Part shown: positions 49,910 through 58,978 of the stretch, one piece after another
Position numbering within the stretch: the first letter of the stretch is position 1
Layout of the letters: each line of letters opens with the position of its first letter
From: Paludibacteraceae bacterium
Lineage (GTDB): Bacteria; Bacteroidota; Bacteroidia; Bacteroidales; Paludibacteraceae
Assembly: GCA_017647145.1 (NCBI GenBank)
Contig: JAGCLD010000006.1
Coordinates: forward strand, 1 to 64,000
Reading direction: 5' to 3'
Length of the DNA stretch: 64,000 nt
Notes under the pieces: model-generated
Told to the model about the DNA's origin: nothing
What the model saw: the letters and a program-made list of their open reading frames with translations, nothing else
Databases searched by the model: none
Position numbers and translations under genes: made by a program

Positions 49910-50431
49910 ATGTACCTGGAAAACGAAAACATTCGCCTCAGAGCATTAGAACCTGAAGACTTGGAAATACTCTATAAATGGGAAAACGACACAAGTATCT
50001 GGCAAGTGGGATGCACCACTGAGCCTTACTCCCGCTACATCTTGAAAGAGTATATCGCCTACTCCGACAAAACTATTTATGAGAAAAAACAACTTCGCCT
50101 CATGATCACACGCAAGGAAGACAATGTCACGGTAGGAACAATTGACCTCACTGACTTTGACCCACACAATCTGAGAGCAGGAGTCGGCATACTCATTGAC
50201 AGCACATACAGAGGTGAAGGATATGCTTCACAAGCCGTACAACTCATTAAAGAATATGCCTTCAGATTCTTACACCTTAAACAAATCTATGCACACATAC
50301 CGGTGAATATACCAGCATCTATGCACATTTTCCAACAAAACGGATTTGAACAAACAGGCATCATGCATCAATGGATCAGACACAACGAAGCATTTATTGA
50401 TGTCACACTCTGGCAGTGCATCAACCAATAA
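49910..50431 (+). CDS. GNAT-family N-acetyltransferase (RimJ/SpeG-like)
   Basis: 173 residues. LRALEPEDLEILYKWENDTS and the acetyl-CoA loop region GVGILIDSTYRGEGYASQAV mark the GNAT fold. The substrate could be a protein N-terminus, polyamine or antibiotic. It lies 63 nt after uvrA and ends in a strong terminator. Confidence 0.87.
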   Translation: MYLENENIRLRALEPEDLEILYKWENDTSIWQVGCTTEPYSRYILKEYIAYSDKTIYEKKQLRLMITRKEDNVTVGTIDLTDFDPHNLRAGVGILIDSTYRGEGYASQAVQLIKEYAFRFLHLKQIYAHIPVNIPASMHIFQQNGFEQTGIMHQWIRHNEAFIDVTLWQCINQ

Positions 50432-50448
50432 CAAAAGATAATCTTACA

Positions 50449-50485
50449 AAAAAGAGCTGAAACAGAAAAGGTTTCAGCTCTTTTC
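50449..50485 (+). terminator. Terminator of the uvrA-GNAT unit
   Basis: AAAAGAGCTGAAAC/GTTTCAGCTCTTTT with an 8-nt loop. The stem's own T-run closes it. Confidence 0.87.
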
Positions 50486-50540
50486 GTCTATCATCGCATC
50501 GCATTTTTACAAAATGTACTTCTTGCACAGAACACTGACA

Positions 50541-50580
50541 AAAAACAAAAAGAGACGTCTGATTTCTCAAACATCTCTTT
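50541..50580 (-). terminator. Terminator of the Gly-Leu tRNA pair
   Basis: Minus strand AAAGAGATGT/ACGTCTCTTT, then TTGTTTTTTG. Similar in sequence to the terminator of the first tRNA cluster at 5793. Confidence 0.78.
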
Positions 50581-50583
50581 CTG

Positions 50584-50667
50584 TACCCGAAGCGGGACTT
50601 GAACCCGCACAGCCGTGAGGCCAAAGGATTTTAAGTCCTTCGTGTCTACCGATTCCACCATCCGGGC
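50584..50667 (-). tRNA. tRNA-Leu (UAA)
   Basis: 84 nt, type II. Acceptor GCCCGGA/TTCGGGT with the G-U first pair also found in E. coli tRNA-Leu(UAA); anticodon stem AAGGA/TCCTT with loop CTTAAAA, anticodon UAA. CCA is not encoded. Confidence 0.95.
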
Positions 50668-50676
50668 AGACTTGTG

Positions 50677-50749
50677 AGCGGAAAACGGGACTCGAACCCG
50701 CGACCCCAACCTTGGCAAGGTTGTGCTCTACCAACTGAGCTATTTCCGC
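50677..50749 (-). tRNA. tRNA-Gly (GCC), copy 2
   Basis: 73 nt, identical to the copy at 6058-6130, including the two flanking bases on the 3' side. Followed by tRNA-Leu(UAA). Confidence 0.96.
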
Positions 50750-50794
50750 ATTATTTCAAAGCACCTTCTGTCAAGGATTTCAATTTTGCGAGTG

Positions 50795-50824
50795 CAAAGA
50801 TACAACTTTTTTTGAACTTAGCAA
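50795..50824 (-). promoter_or_regulatory. Promoter of the Gly-Leu tRNA pair
   Basis: Minus strand TTG-N19-TATCTTTG, 45 nt before the mature tRNA-Gly. Confidence 0.68.
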
Positions 50825-50951
50825 CAAAAAAATCCTTTAAACAAAACTTTCATTCAAAAAAAGATGGCTCATTTAAGATGTAGAATGTTAAAAGCACACT
50901 CTTTTCAAGCAAAAAACATAGAAAAAACATGCATCTTTGAAGAAAAGAACC

Positions 50952-50959
50952 TATCTTTG
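50952..50959 (+). promoter_or_regulatory. -7 box of the DUF1573 gene
   Basis: TATCTTTG, 93 nt before the ATG; no clear -33 box. Confidence 0.5.
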
Positions 50960-51052
50960 CCATAGAATAGGAAGAGTGGCTGATAACTAACAAAGCAAGC
51001 ATCTCTCAACCTATCATTATTAGTATTTTTTAACCATATAATATAAACGAAT

Positions 51053-52135
51053 ATGAAAAAATTATTAACCTCATTGTGCATTCTTACACTTGCAATCACT
51101 GCAATGGCACAAAAACCAGTTATCAAGTTTGACAAAACAACTCATGACTTCGGTACTATGAAAGAAGCAGACGGACGTGTAACCACTGTTTTTGAATTTA
51201 CCAACGAAGGTGCCACCCCATTGGTAGTGAGCCAAGTGAGAGCATCCTGCGGATGTACTACACCTAACTGGACAAAAACTCCTATCGAACCAGGACAAAA
51301 AGGTAACATCACTGTAACTTACAACCCTACCGGACGTCAAGGCGGACCATGGCAAAAATCCATCACCGTCACATCTAATGCTGAAACAGCTACAATGAGA
51401 TTGACTATCAAAGGAAACACTATCTCTAAAGCAGCACAACCTGCCAACAACTATCCGGTGAAAATTGGCCCTGTAGGACTCAAGTCTGGATCTTTCCAAT
51501 TTAACAACGTCAAAAAAGGAAGCACTGTAGAAAGAAGCATTGAACTCGCTAACAACTCCAACGAAAGTGTTACAGTAGAACTCGTTTCTGCCGAAAAATA
51601 TGTAGAAGTAATCGCTATGCCTGAAGTGGTTGAACCGGGAAAAACTGCTGTGCTTAAAGTGCGCCTCAACAGCGAACTCTGCAACATCTGGGGACCTGTA
51701 AAAGGTACTGCTCACCTGCTTATCAATGGCAGCAAAGAAAGAACCAATGCTAACCAACTCAACATTGTTGGAAACATCATCGAAGACTTCTCTGCCATGA
51801 CAACAGCTGAACGCCAACAAGCCCCTATCGCTGAATTCTCTACCAGAACTATTGATTTAGGAGTAATCAATGCCGACAAAACTGCTACTGCTAAAGTAAG
51901 CATCAGCAACAAAGGTAAGAAAGCTCTTGCCATCAGACGCGTGGTAAACAACAGCGCTAACCTAAAGCTTACAACTTCAAAAAACAGCATTAACAACGGC
52001 AAGAAAGCCGACCTTAAAATAGAAGTTAACGCAAAAGGGCTTAAACCATCATCATACAGAAGAAGCATCACCGTTATCACTAACGACCCTGACCACACTA
52101 ACACTATCATCACAGTAGTGTGGAAAGTGGAATAA
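51053..52135 (+). CDS. DUF1573 exported protein
   Basis: 360 residues. Signal peptide ending TAMA-Q. The first mature domain is DUF1573 (FDKTTHDFGTMKEADGRVTT, ASCGCTTPNWTKTPIEPGQK), an immunoglobulin-like beta domain common in Bacteroidetes. Two more similar Ig-like domains follow (about 140-240 and 260-360, the last with TIDLGVINADKTATAKVSI). Function unknown; periplasmic or surface scaffold is a guess. meaB follows after 15 nt. Confidence 0.88.
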   Translation: MKKLLTSLCILTLAITAMAQKPVIKFDKTTHDFGTMKEADGRVTTVFEFTNEGATPLVVSQVRASCGCTTPNWTKTPIEPGQKGNITVTYNPTGRQGGPWQKSITVTSNAETATMRLTIKGNTISKAAQPANNYPVKIGPVGLKSGSFQFNNVKKGSTVERSIELANNSNESVTVELVSAEKYVEVIAMPEVVEPGKTAVLKVRLNSELCNIWGPVKGTAHLLINGSKERTNANQLNIVGNIIEDFSAMTTAERQQAPIAEFSTRTIDLGVINADKTATAKVSISNKGKKALAIRRVVNNSANLKLTTSKNSINNGKKADLKIEVNAKGLKPSSYRRSITVITNDPDHTNTIITVVWKVE

Positions 52136-52150
52136 TAAAATAATAGTGTC

Positions 52151-53248
52151 ATGCAATACCATCCGGAAAACGATCCTCAACACATTGGACTCAAGGTGAA
52201 TGAAGGCGTCACTGACATGCCCATGGTCAATCCCTACATGAGGCCTAAACGCATCCGTCGCACATATACTGCCGACGAATACGTAGAAGCCATTCTTCAG
52301 GGAGACATCACCATGCTGAGTAGAGCAGTCACATTGGTTGAAAGTGCACTTCCATCCGACCAAAAAATGGCCCAGGCTGTTATTGAAAAATGTTTGCCAC
52401 ACGCTGGTAAGTCCATTCGTTTAGGGATTACCGGTGTTCCCGGGGCTGGAAAAAGTACTTTCATTGATGAAATAGGTACCCTGCTCACCGGAAAAGGCAA
52501 AAAACTGGCAGTCCTAGCAATTGACCCAAGTTCTGAACGGAGCAAAGGTAGCATTTTGGGAGATAAAACCCGCATGGAACGTCTTTCCACCGACCCTAAT
52601 GCTTTTGTACGTCCTTCACCCTCTGCCGGGTCTCTTGGCGGAGTGGCGCGCAAGACAAGAGAAAGCATTATTCTCTGCGAAGCCGCCGGATTTGACACCA
52701 TTATCGTAGAAACCGTAGGAGTGGGACAAAGCGAAACTGCAGTACACTCCATGGTTGACTTCTTCCTGCTTATCCAACTTGCCGGCACAGGAGATGAACT
52801 ACAAGGAATTAAAAGGGGGATTATGGAAATGGCCGACGGAATTGCCATCAATAAATGCGACGGCAATAATATAGAAAAAGCCAAAGTAGCCCGCAACCAA
52901 TTCCAAAACGCACTCCATCTGTTCCCGCCTCACGAATCAGGATGGAGCCCAGAAGCCGTAACATGCTCAGCTGTTGAAGGTAATGGCGTAAATGATGTAT
53001 GGGATATGGTAGAAAGATATGTCGCACACACACAAAACAACGGGTTCTTTGAAGACAAAAGAACACAACAAGCTAAGTATTGGATGTTTGAAAGCATTAA
53101 TGAGCAACTCAAAGACAACTTCTACCAAAACAAGACTATTGAAGATTTACTTCAACACTACGAACAACGAGTCTTGCAAAATGAAGTAAGTTCTTTCATT
53201 GCCGCACACGAACTGCTTGAAACTTACTTCAACATCATCAAGGGCTAA
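52151..53248 (+). CDS. meaB: Methylmalonyl-CoA mutase-associated GTPase MeaB
   Basis: 365 residues. A G3E GTPase: Walker A GVPGAGKSTFIDE, switch region DPSSERSKGSILGDKTRM, and NKCDG. It protects and reloads the B12-dependent methylmalonyl-CoA mutase. The decarboxylase genes of the same succinate-to-propionate route lie 4 kb away on the other strand; the mutase subunits are not in the window. The pairing with DUF1573 upstream looks coincidental. Confidence 0.95.
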   Translation: MQYHPENDPQHIGLKVNEGVTDMPMVNPYMRPKRIRRTYTADEYVEAILQGDITMLSRAVTLVESALPSDQKMAQAVIEKCLPHAGKSIRLGITGVPGAGKSTFIDEIGTLLTGKGKKLAVLAIDPSSERSKGSILGDKTRMERLSTDPNAFVRPSPSAGSLGGVARKTRESIILCEAAGFDTIIVETVGVGQSETAVHSMVDFFLLIQLAGTGDELQGIKRGIMEMADGIAINKCDGNNIEKAKVARNQFQNALHLFPPHESGWSPEAVTCSAVEGNGVNDVWDMVERYVAHTQNNGFFEDKRTQQAKYWMFESINEQLKDNFYQNKTIEDLLQHYEQRVLQNEVSSFIAAHELLETYFNIIKG

Positions 53249-53267
53249 GCAATTATCCACAACAAAG

Positions 53268-53308
53268 CAGACCGACTCAAAGAAATTTGAAGTCGGTCTG
53301 TTCTTTTC
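53268..53308 (+). terminator. meaB terminator
   Basis: CAGACCGACT/AGTCGGTCTG with a 13-nt loop that itself can pair partly (CAAA/TTTG), then TTCTTTTCTC. Confidence 0.82.
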
Positions 53309-53477
53309 TCGCCTGCTTACATTCCACATCGACTACTGCCTATATCCCAATATCCGTCGGCAGCGCACAAAAACACTGTGATGTTCAACAAAATAATTTC
53401 CAACAACAACTCACCACATGAGCTTCCTCCTACCACAACGAATAAAATGAATCCCCACAGACAAGACTATGCTTACC

Positions 53478-53510
53478 TTAGTAGGTTATTAGTAGGATAT
53501 TAGTAGGATA
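53478..53510 (-). repeat. Short 11-bp array H
   Basis: Three 11-mers in register on the plus strand: TTAGTAGGTTA, then TTAGTAGGATA twice. Same period and GTAGGAT core as array A, though with TATTA in place of TACAC. It lies between convergent meaB and the DUF456 gene. Confidence 0.7.
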
Positions 53511-53565
53511 TTCAGCAATGATGAAGATATAATACTCATCAGCTAACAACAATTCTCTTCTGAGT

Positions 53566-54039
53566 CTATATCAGCGCAACAATGTAGTAATACATAAAAA
53601 AGCCTACAATAATCAGTTTGGCAATAGTGCCAAGCATAAAACCGACAAACGAACCAAAGCCTGATTTCAAGGCAACAGCGGTCTCTTTGCCATGCAGCAT
53701 TTCACCCACAACGGCGCCCAAAAACGGACCTAAGATAATACCCCATGGCCCCAAAAAGAGTCCTACCACAACTCCCAACGTACTACCCCACATACCCCAT
53801 TTTGTTCCTCCCAAGCGCTTTGTGCCCCATGCAGGTACCACTGTGTCAAGCAGTTGAACAACCACCACAACAACACCCCACAAAACAAGAAAACTGGTGG
53901 AATAGTCAGCAAAATCAGTAAAATGAAGCAACAAAAGTGCCACATAAGCAATGGGCAACCCAGGCAAAACCGGCAACACACAACCTAAAAAAGACACAAT
54001 CAACAAAAGCGCTGCAATAACAACAAGTACAATATCCAT
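53566..54039 (-). CDS. DUF456 membrane protein
   Basis: 157 residues, four to five membrane helices, with Gly-rich helices LGPWGIILGPFLGAVVGEML and FGSFVGFMLGTIAKLI typical of DUF456. Function unknown. Single gene. Confidence 0.85.
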   Translation of the reverse strand: MDIVLVVIAALLLIVSFLGCVLPVLPGLPIAYVALLLLHFTDFADYSTSFLVLWGVVVVVVQLLDTVVPAWGTKRLGGTKWGMWGSTLGVVVGLFLGPWGIILGPFLGAVVGEMLHGKETAVALKSGFGSFVGFMLGTIAKLIIVGFFMYYYIVALI

Positions 54040-54360
54040 AATCCAACATTACAATGATTACATAATTAAAAGCAAGATAACAAAATGCGTTCCAAACATG
54101 ATTACGCCATGCGGATCAGACAATGACAAAACCGCAACACGAGCACCTTCGTTTCAGCCCACACCGCCTCCACTAACTAAAAAAATAACACCTCACTTAC
54201 CCCAAATAAAGAACACAGCAAGCCAAAACCCAACCATAGAGCAGAGAATTTATAAAAAGAACGTAATTTTCTTGCAATTAAATTTCAAAATTGAATTTCT
54301 TTGCGTAAATTTGCCAACGATAAAGTGCAATCATTAAAAATAATACATAATTATACAACC
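54040..54360. other. 320-bp region between divergent genes
   Basis: No gene. The only signal is a -7 box TAAATTTG at 54306-54313, 47 nt before the next ATG. Confidence 0.6.
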
Positions 54361-55044
54361 ATGAAATCGGTCGTTAGAATTTTATTAGGAATCTCCATCG
54401 TATTTTTAGGCTACTTATGCGTAGTAAGTGTATTAACCCCAATTCGCTTTGAAGAAGAAAAAGCAAAACGCGAAAAAGTTATCGTACAACACTTGATTAA
54501 CATCCGTGCTGCTCAATTAGAATTCAAAGAAGCCAACGGACGCTACACTGCAAACATTGATAGCTTGGTCAACTTCCTTCAAACTGCTAAAAAGAAAGAA
54601 GTAAAGAAAGAAGGTGCACTTACAGAAGCACAATTGGAAGCTGGATTAACAGAAGAAAAAGCTGTTAAAATCATCAAGAAAGGCGACATGAAAGAAATCA
54701 TTGCCAATGGCTTGACCAACTTCCGAAGAGACACAGTGTACACAGACATGATTGTTAGCCTCTACAAAGATGCATACACTGCTGAAAACATTGCTAACTT
54801 GTTTGTAATCCCATTCAGCAATGGTCAACAATTTGAAATAGAAGTAAACAACACTTACATGAGTTCTTCTAACATCAATGTACCTTTGTTTGAAGCACGC
54901 GCAGCTTACGACACTTACTTAGGCGACCTCAACAGACAAGAATTGGCTAACGCAAAAGACGTTGCCAACACATTGGAACGTTACACCGGTTTGAAAGTAG
55001 GTTCTATCGTTGAGCCTAACAACAACGCCGGTAACTGGGAATAA
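54361..55044 (+). CDS. Membrane-anchored hypothetical protein, pseudopilin-like N-terminus
   Basis: 227 residues. One membrane helix (VVRILLGISIVFLGYLCVV) and then a periplasmic part with helix NIRAAQLEFKEANGRYTANI, a pattern found after the helix in pseudopilins, although no prepilin cleavage motif is present. The remainder is Lys/Glu-rich. I do not recognise a family. The start chosen follows the -7 box; the longer frame would begin before it. Coding bias is strong. DUF3822 and rsmD follow on the same strand. Confidence 0.68.
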   Translation: MKSVVRILLGISIVFLGYLCVVSVLTPIRFEEEKAKREKVIVQHLINIRAAQLEFKEANGRYTANIDSLVNFLQTAKKKEVKKEGALTEAQLEAGLTEEKAVKIIKKGDMKEIIANGLTNFRRDTVYTDMIVSLYKDAYTAENIANLFVIPFSNGQQFEIEVNNTYMSSSNINVPLFEARAAYDTYLGDLNRQELANAKDVANTLERYTGLKVGSIVEPNNNAGNWE

Positions 55045-55063
55045 TCATAGGATAACTCCCAAA

Positions 55064-55750
55064 ATGGCAGAAGCGTTGCTGATACCATATAGTTTATCCA
55101 TCCGTATCACTACGGATGGATTTTCTTTTACCTTGGAACAAAACCAAGAGACAATACTCAAACGCAGAGTATATTGTCCCGACACCATGCTATCCGAAAA
55201 ACTACTGGAAGAATTTCAGCAACAAAACCTTTTAGGCAAACAGTTTGAACACACAAAGATTACTCTCCATTCTAAATCACAGGCTGTTCCCGACGAATTA
55301 TACCGCAAAGAAGACGAGGCTGTATGGTTTACATCCTTACACCCCACAAAGCGAATACAAGATATTGTTTTGACTAGTCAATACATTCCCGAATTTGGCT
55401 GTCACAACATATTCGCCATTCCTAAAACACTGCATGACACCCTACACAATGCACTGGGAGACAACATTATTTATCAACACGTCACGTCCGAACTCATCCA
55501 AGCCCTGCTCAATCAGAAAAACAAATGCATGGCCATCTACCAACAACAAAATGGTATTGATATGGTAGTGGTGGAAAATGGCACCTTAGTATTGACGAAT
55601 CATTTCCCCACTCAGACAGAGACCGACATTGCTTATTGGGTGCTAAACGCCATGGAACAACTAAAACTGCCTACATCCCTAAACAGTGTACTCATACTAC
55701 CCGAAAACACACCGGCACTCAACAACCTATTACAAAAACTTCTATCATAA
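55064..55750 (+). CDS. DUF3822 protein
   Basis: 228 residues, no signal. Resembles the Bacteroidetes DUF3822 family often found just before rsmD, with an actin-like fold suspected: beta strands LLIPYSLSIRITTDGFSF at the start, and MAIYQQQNGIDMVVVENGTL. It starts 19 nt after the previous gene and ends 18 nt before rsmD. Confidence 0.78.
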   Translation: MAEALLIPYSLSIRITTDGFSFTLEQNQETILKRRVYCPDTMLSEKLLEEFQQQNLLGKQFEHTKITLHSKSQAVPDELYRKEDEAVWFTSLHPTKRIQDIVLTSQYIPEFGCHNIFAIPKTLHDTLHNALGDNIIYQHVTSELIQALLNQKNKCMAIYQQQNGIDMVVVENGTLVLTNHFPTQTETDIAYWVLNAMEQLKLPTSLNSVLILPENTPALNNLLQKLLS

Positions 55751-55768
55751 ACCTCAAACACAAGGCGT

Positions 55769-56299
55769 ATGCGTATTATAAGCGGAAAATTCAAAGCAAG
55801 AAGATTCAACCCACCACAAAACATCACTGCACGTCCTACCACCGACTTTGCGAAAGAAAGTTTGTTTAATCTTCTCAACAACCAAATCGACTTTGAAGAC
55901 ATTTCTGTATTAGACCTATTTGCCGGAACCGGTAGCATCAGTTTAGAATGTGTATCAAGAGGATGTAAAGACGTCATTGCCATCGAACAAGCCTCCACAC
56001 AAGTCAATTTCATACGCAAAACATGTGCATCACTGAAGGTGGATAATCTGCATTTACTCAAAACGGATGTCTTTCATTACCTGAAATCATGCAAAATCAA
56101 GTTCGACTTCATCTTTGCCGACCCACCTTATGACCTCCCTGCCCTACCCACCATTCCTGACATAATATTTGACAAGGAATTATTAAACGAAGAGGGTGTA
56201 TTTGTGCTGGAACATCCTGCCAAATATGATTTTTCTTCTCACCCTCACTTCTATGATCATCGGGTATACGGCAGTGTTAACTTTACATTCTTTCAATAA
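55769..56299 (+). CDS. rsmD: 16S rRNA (guanine-N2-)-methyltransferase RsmD
   Basis: 176 residues. Motif I LDLFAGTGSISLECVSRG and the N2-guanine methyltransferase motif FADPPYDLP are intact. It modifies G966 of 16S rRNA. Its stop overlaps the folK ATG by one base (TAATG). Confidence 0.93.
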   Translation: MRIISGKFKARRFNPPQNITARPTTDFAKESLFNLLNNQIDFEDISVLDLFAGTGSISLECVSRGCKDVIAIEQASTQVNFIRKTCASLKVDNLHLLKTDVFHYLKSCKIKFDFIFADPPYDLPALPTIPDIIFDKELLNEEGVFVLEHPAKYDFSSHPHFYDHRVYGSVNFTFFQ

Positions 56300-56706
56300 T
56301 GCGCTACTACATCGGACTTGGCACCAACCTCGGTGACAAAGAAAGCAACATTCGGCAAGCCCTCGAGAGAATGACAGAGATTGGTTCCGTCATCAGGCGC
56401 TCCGGCAATTTCTACTCCGAACCATGGGGATTCACATCCCCCAACTCATTTCTCAACATTGTGTTTGCCTTTGAAACAGAAAAAGACCCATTTGAATTAT
56501 TGGCATACACACAACAAGTGGAAAAAGAGATGGGGCGCCAAGCAAAGTCACTCAACGGCATCTACAGCGACCGAATCATAGACATTGATATATTGATGTA
56601 CGATGGCGAAGACATACACACCGACACATTGCAAATACCTCATCCACTCATCTGGCAAAGAGACTTTGTGAAGATACCCCTGCAAGAACTGTTAGACTCC
56701 ATATAA
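56299..56706 (+). CDS. folK: 2-amino-4-hydroxy-6-hydroxymethyldihydropteridine pyrophosphokinase
   Basis: 135 residues, slightly short for HPPK. GLGTNLGDKESNIRQAL at the start, FYSEPWGFTSPNSFLN for pterin binding, and DRIIDIDILMYDG plus PHPLIWQRDFV at the ATP/Mg site. Step in folate synthesis. Translationally coupled to rsmD. Confidence 0.93.
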   Translation: MRYYIGLGTNLGDKESNIRQALERMTEIGSVIRRSGNFYSEPWGFTSPNSFLNIVFAFETEKDPFELLAYTQQVEKEMGRQAKSLNGIYSDRIIDIDILMYDGEDIHTDTLQIPHPLIWQRDFVKIPLQELLDSI

Positions 56707-56775
56707 ACTGACAAAAATACCTCTGACACTTTCTCCTCCCTCCCAAGCAAACCTTCACTTCTGCACCACAAAAAA

Positions 56776-56815
56776 AAGAAAGACCGACTTCAAAATCTCT
56801 TTTAAGTCGGCCTCT
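56776..56815 (-). terminator. Terminator of the methylmalonyl-CoA decarboxylase unit
   Basis: Minus strand AGGCCGACTT/AAGTCGGTCT (one G-U), then TTCTTTTTTTT. Its stem resembles the meaB terminator. Confidence 0.82.
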
Positions 56816-56837
56816 CAAAAACAGTGTACATTGAGTG

Positions 56838-57173
56838 TTACTCAACTGTGATATTCTCTAATTCAATCATAAGCGTGTCTTTTGCCACTCTCTCTCCTTC
56901 TGCTATTTCAATGCGTTTAATTTTAGCCGTAAACGGCATATCTATTCTGTTTTGCATCTTCATGGCTTCAAGAATAAGCAAAGGTTCGCCTTCTTTTACA
57001 ATTTGCCCTTCTTGCACAAAAATCTTTATCACAGTTCCGGGGATAAAGGATTGTATCTCATATGCACTCGGGCTCACCCACGGTTTTCTTTGCTTATATT
57101 TAGCAGTGAGGCGGGTTTTATATTTGCGTGCTGTTACCGCAAAATCCACGAATTGTTCTTCTCTTTCTTCCAT
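56838..57173 (-). CDS. Biotin carrier subunit of methylmalonyl-CoA decarboxylase/acyl-CoA carboxylase
   Basis: 111 residues. The biotinyl-Lys motif EAMKMQN lies near residue 70, in a biotinyl/lipoyl beta-barrel (about 40-108). The first 35 residues are charged and lack the Pro/Ala linker of longer carriers. It follows the carboxyltransferase gene by 14 nt. The two together fit methylmalonyl-CoA decarboxylase of propionate producers, but no membrane beta or delta subunit is next to them, so a soluble acyl-CoA carboxylase remains possible. Confidence 0.88.
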   Translation of the reverse strand: MEEREEQFVDFAVTARKYKTRLTAKYKQRKPWVSPSAYEIQSFIPGTVIKIFVQEGQIVKEGEPLLILEAMKMQNRIDMPFTAKIKRIEIAEGERVAKDTLMIELENITVE

Positions 57174-57187
57174 AGTTTGCTCTTTGA

Positions 57188-58732
57188 TTAGAATGGTGGA
57201 ATACCGTGTTTCTTAGCAGGGCGGTAGTCATGTTTTTTCTTTGACATAGAGAGCGAATGAAGCAACACACCTCTCGTCTCACCTGGCTCTATCACTGCAT
57301 CAATAAATCCTTTGGATGCTGCCACATATGGGTTCGCAAACTTATCAATGTATTCTTGCACTTTGATTTCTCGCATGGCGTCCTTGTCTTCTGCTTCTTC
57401 TATCTCTTTCTTGAAGATGATATTGGCTGCTCCTTCCGGACCCATCACAGCAATTTCTGCACTTGGCCATGCAAACACAAAGTCAGCACCAAGGTGGCGT
57501 GAGTTCATGGCTATGTAACCTCCACCGTATGCCTTACGCAGAATAATCGTGATTTTTGGCACTGTGGCTTCTGAGTATGCATAGAGCACTTTTGCACCGT
57601 GTCTGATCACGCCGGCATGCTCTTGATCCACTCCCGGCAAGTAGCCCGGCATGTCTTCAAGGGTGATGATGGGAATGTTAAACGAATCACAGAAGCGAAT
57701 AAAGCGAGCGGCTTTGTCTGACGCATCACAATCCAACACTCCGGCAAGATAAAGCGGCTGATTGGCAACAAATCCCACAGTCTCTCCTCCCATGCGGCCA
57801 AATCCAACTACAATATTAGCCGCCCACAACTCATGCACTTCCATAAAGTGTGATTCATCCACCAACGATTTAATCACATCTCTCACATCATAAGGTTGTT
57901 TCGGACTCGCTGGTATGATATCTTCTATGTTCTTTCGGGTTTTGGGCTCTTTGGGAGTCACGGTTTTAGCAGCTTCTTCATTATTCTGTGGCAAGAGGGC
58001 CAAGAGGTCTTTGATTTGCTTAAAGCATTCTTGTTCGCTGAGAGCATAGAAGTGGGCATTACCCGTAATTTCTGCATGTATGCGAGCTCCTCCAAGGTCT
58101 TCTTGGGAAATCTTTTCTCCAAGCACTGTCTCAATCACATTCGGACCTGTAATAAACATCTTGGAGATATTTTCCACTACAAACACAAAGTCGGTCAATG
58201 CAGGCGAATAGACTGCTCCTCCGGCGCAAGGACCAAGTATCACGGATATTTGGGGTATCACGCCTGAAGCCATCGTGTTGCGATAAAATATCTCGCCATA
58301 CCCCGCCAAGGCGCCAATCCCTTCCTGAATACGCGCACCTCCCGAGTCATTGATTCCGATACAAGGGATTTTCATCTTGAGGGCATGGTCCATTATCTTG
58401 GTAATCTTTCTGGCATGCTTCAGCCCCAGCGAACCTCCCATCACTGTGAAGTCTTGGGCATATATACACACTGGCTTACCATTAATGGTTCCTGTTCCCG
58501 TAATCACACCGTCTCCGGCTAATTTCTTTTGATCCATTCCAAAGTTACGCTCCTCATGTTCCACAAAGAGGTCATACTCATGAAACGATTTATTGTCAAG
58601 CAGTGCCAAAATTCGCTCACGTGCCGGAAGCTTACCCATAGCCAATTGCTTTTCAATGGCCTTTTCGCCTCCTCCCATTTCCACAATGGCTTTTTTCTGG
58701 CGCAGTGCGACAATGTTCTTTTTTGTACTCAT
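57188..58732 (-). CDS. mmdA: Acyl-CoA carboxyltransferase (methylmalonyl-CoA decarboxylase alpha/propionyl-CoA carboxylase beta)
   Basis: 514 residues, the family length. The N-terminal carboxyltransferase half includes GGSLGLKHARKITKIMDHAL and GINDSGGARIQEG; the C-terminal half has EDMPGYLPGVDQEHAGVIRHGAK, given here by its first part EDMPGYLPGVDQEH, and RKAYGGGYIAMNSRHLGAD. Together they move a carboxyl group between an acyl-CoA and biotin. With meaB nearby, the succinate-propionate pathway is the likely setting. Transcribed ahead of the biotin carrier. Confidence 0.9.
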   Translation of the reverse strand: MSTKKNIVALRQKKAIVEMGGGEKAIEKQLAMGKLPARERILALLDNKSFHEYDLFVEHEERNFGMDQKKLAGDGVITGTGTINGKPVCIYAQDFTVMGGSLGLKHARKITKIMDHALKMKIPCIGINDSGGARIQEGIGALAGYGEIFYRNTMASGVIPQISVILGPCAGGAVYSPALTDFVFVVENISKMFITGPNVIETVLGEKISQEDLGGARIHAEITGNAHFYALSEQECFKQIKDLLALLPQNNEEAAKTVTPKEPKTRKNIEDIIPASPKQPYDVRDVIKSLVDESHFMEVHELWAANIVVGFGRMGGETVGFVANQPLYLAGVLDCDASDKAARFIRFCDSFNIPIITLEDMPGYLPGVDQEHAGVIRHGAKVLYAYSEATVPKITIILRKAYGGGYIAMNSRHLGADFVFAWPSAEIAVMGPEGAANIIFKKEIEEAEDKDAMREIKVQEYIDKFANPYVAASKGFIDAVIEPGETRGVLLHSLSMSKKKHDYRPAKKHGIPPF

Positions 58733-58880
58733 TAGTTATAAAGTTTAGTGAAGGTACTTGCCCTTCTGGTTAATAATCTAAGCATCTCTTTTAGTAGAAA
58801 TGCATATATAAACATACAAACAATTGAAATACAACGCGTTTTCTCAAACACATCCCCCAACGAGTGCAGTTTATACTAGG

Positions 58881-58911
58881 CAAATATACACAAAAAAATA
58901 GAAGGAACAAA
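58881..58911 (-). promoter_or_regulatory. Possible mmdA promoter
   Basis: Minus strand TTTG-N19-TATATTTG, overlapping the rpiB terminator; leader about 140 nt. Confidence 0.5.
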
Positions 58912-58940
58912 GTCAAGCACTCTTGACATTTGCTCCTTCT
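58891..58940 (-). terminator. rpiB terminator
   Basis: Long minus-strand stem AGAAGGAGCAAATGTCAAG with CTTGACTTTGTTCCTTCT (one mismatch and one bulge), then TATTTTTTTG. Confidence 0.85.
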
Positions 58941-58978
58941 CTATGGTAATCGTCACGCGTAACGCCTGAACAACAGTC

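Noticed and set aside
51071..51820. Long minus-strand frame (249 residues) inside the DUF1573 gene
   Set aside because: A shadow of the plus-strand gene, which has signal peptide, domain matches and promoter; the antisense product has no recognisable feature.
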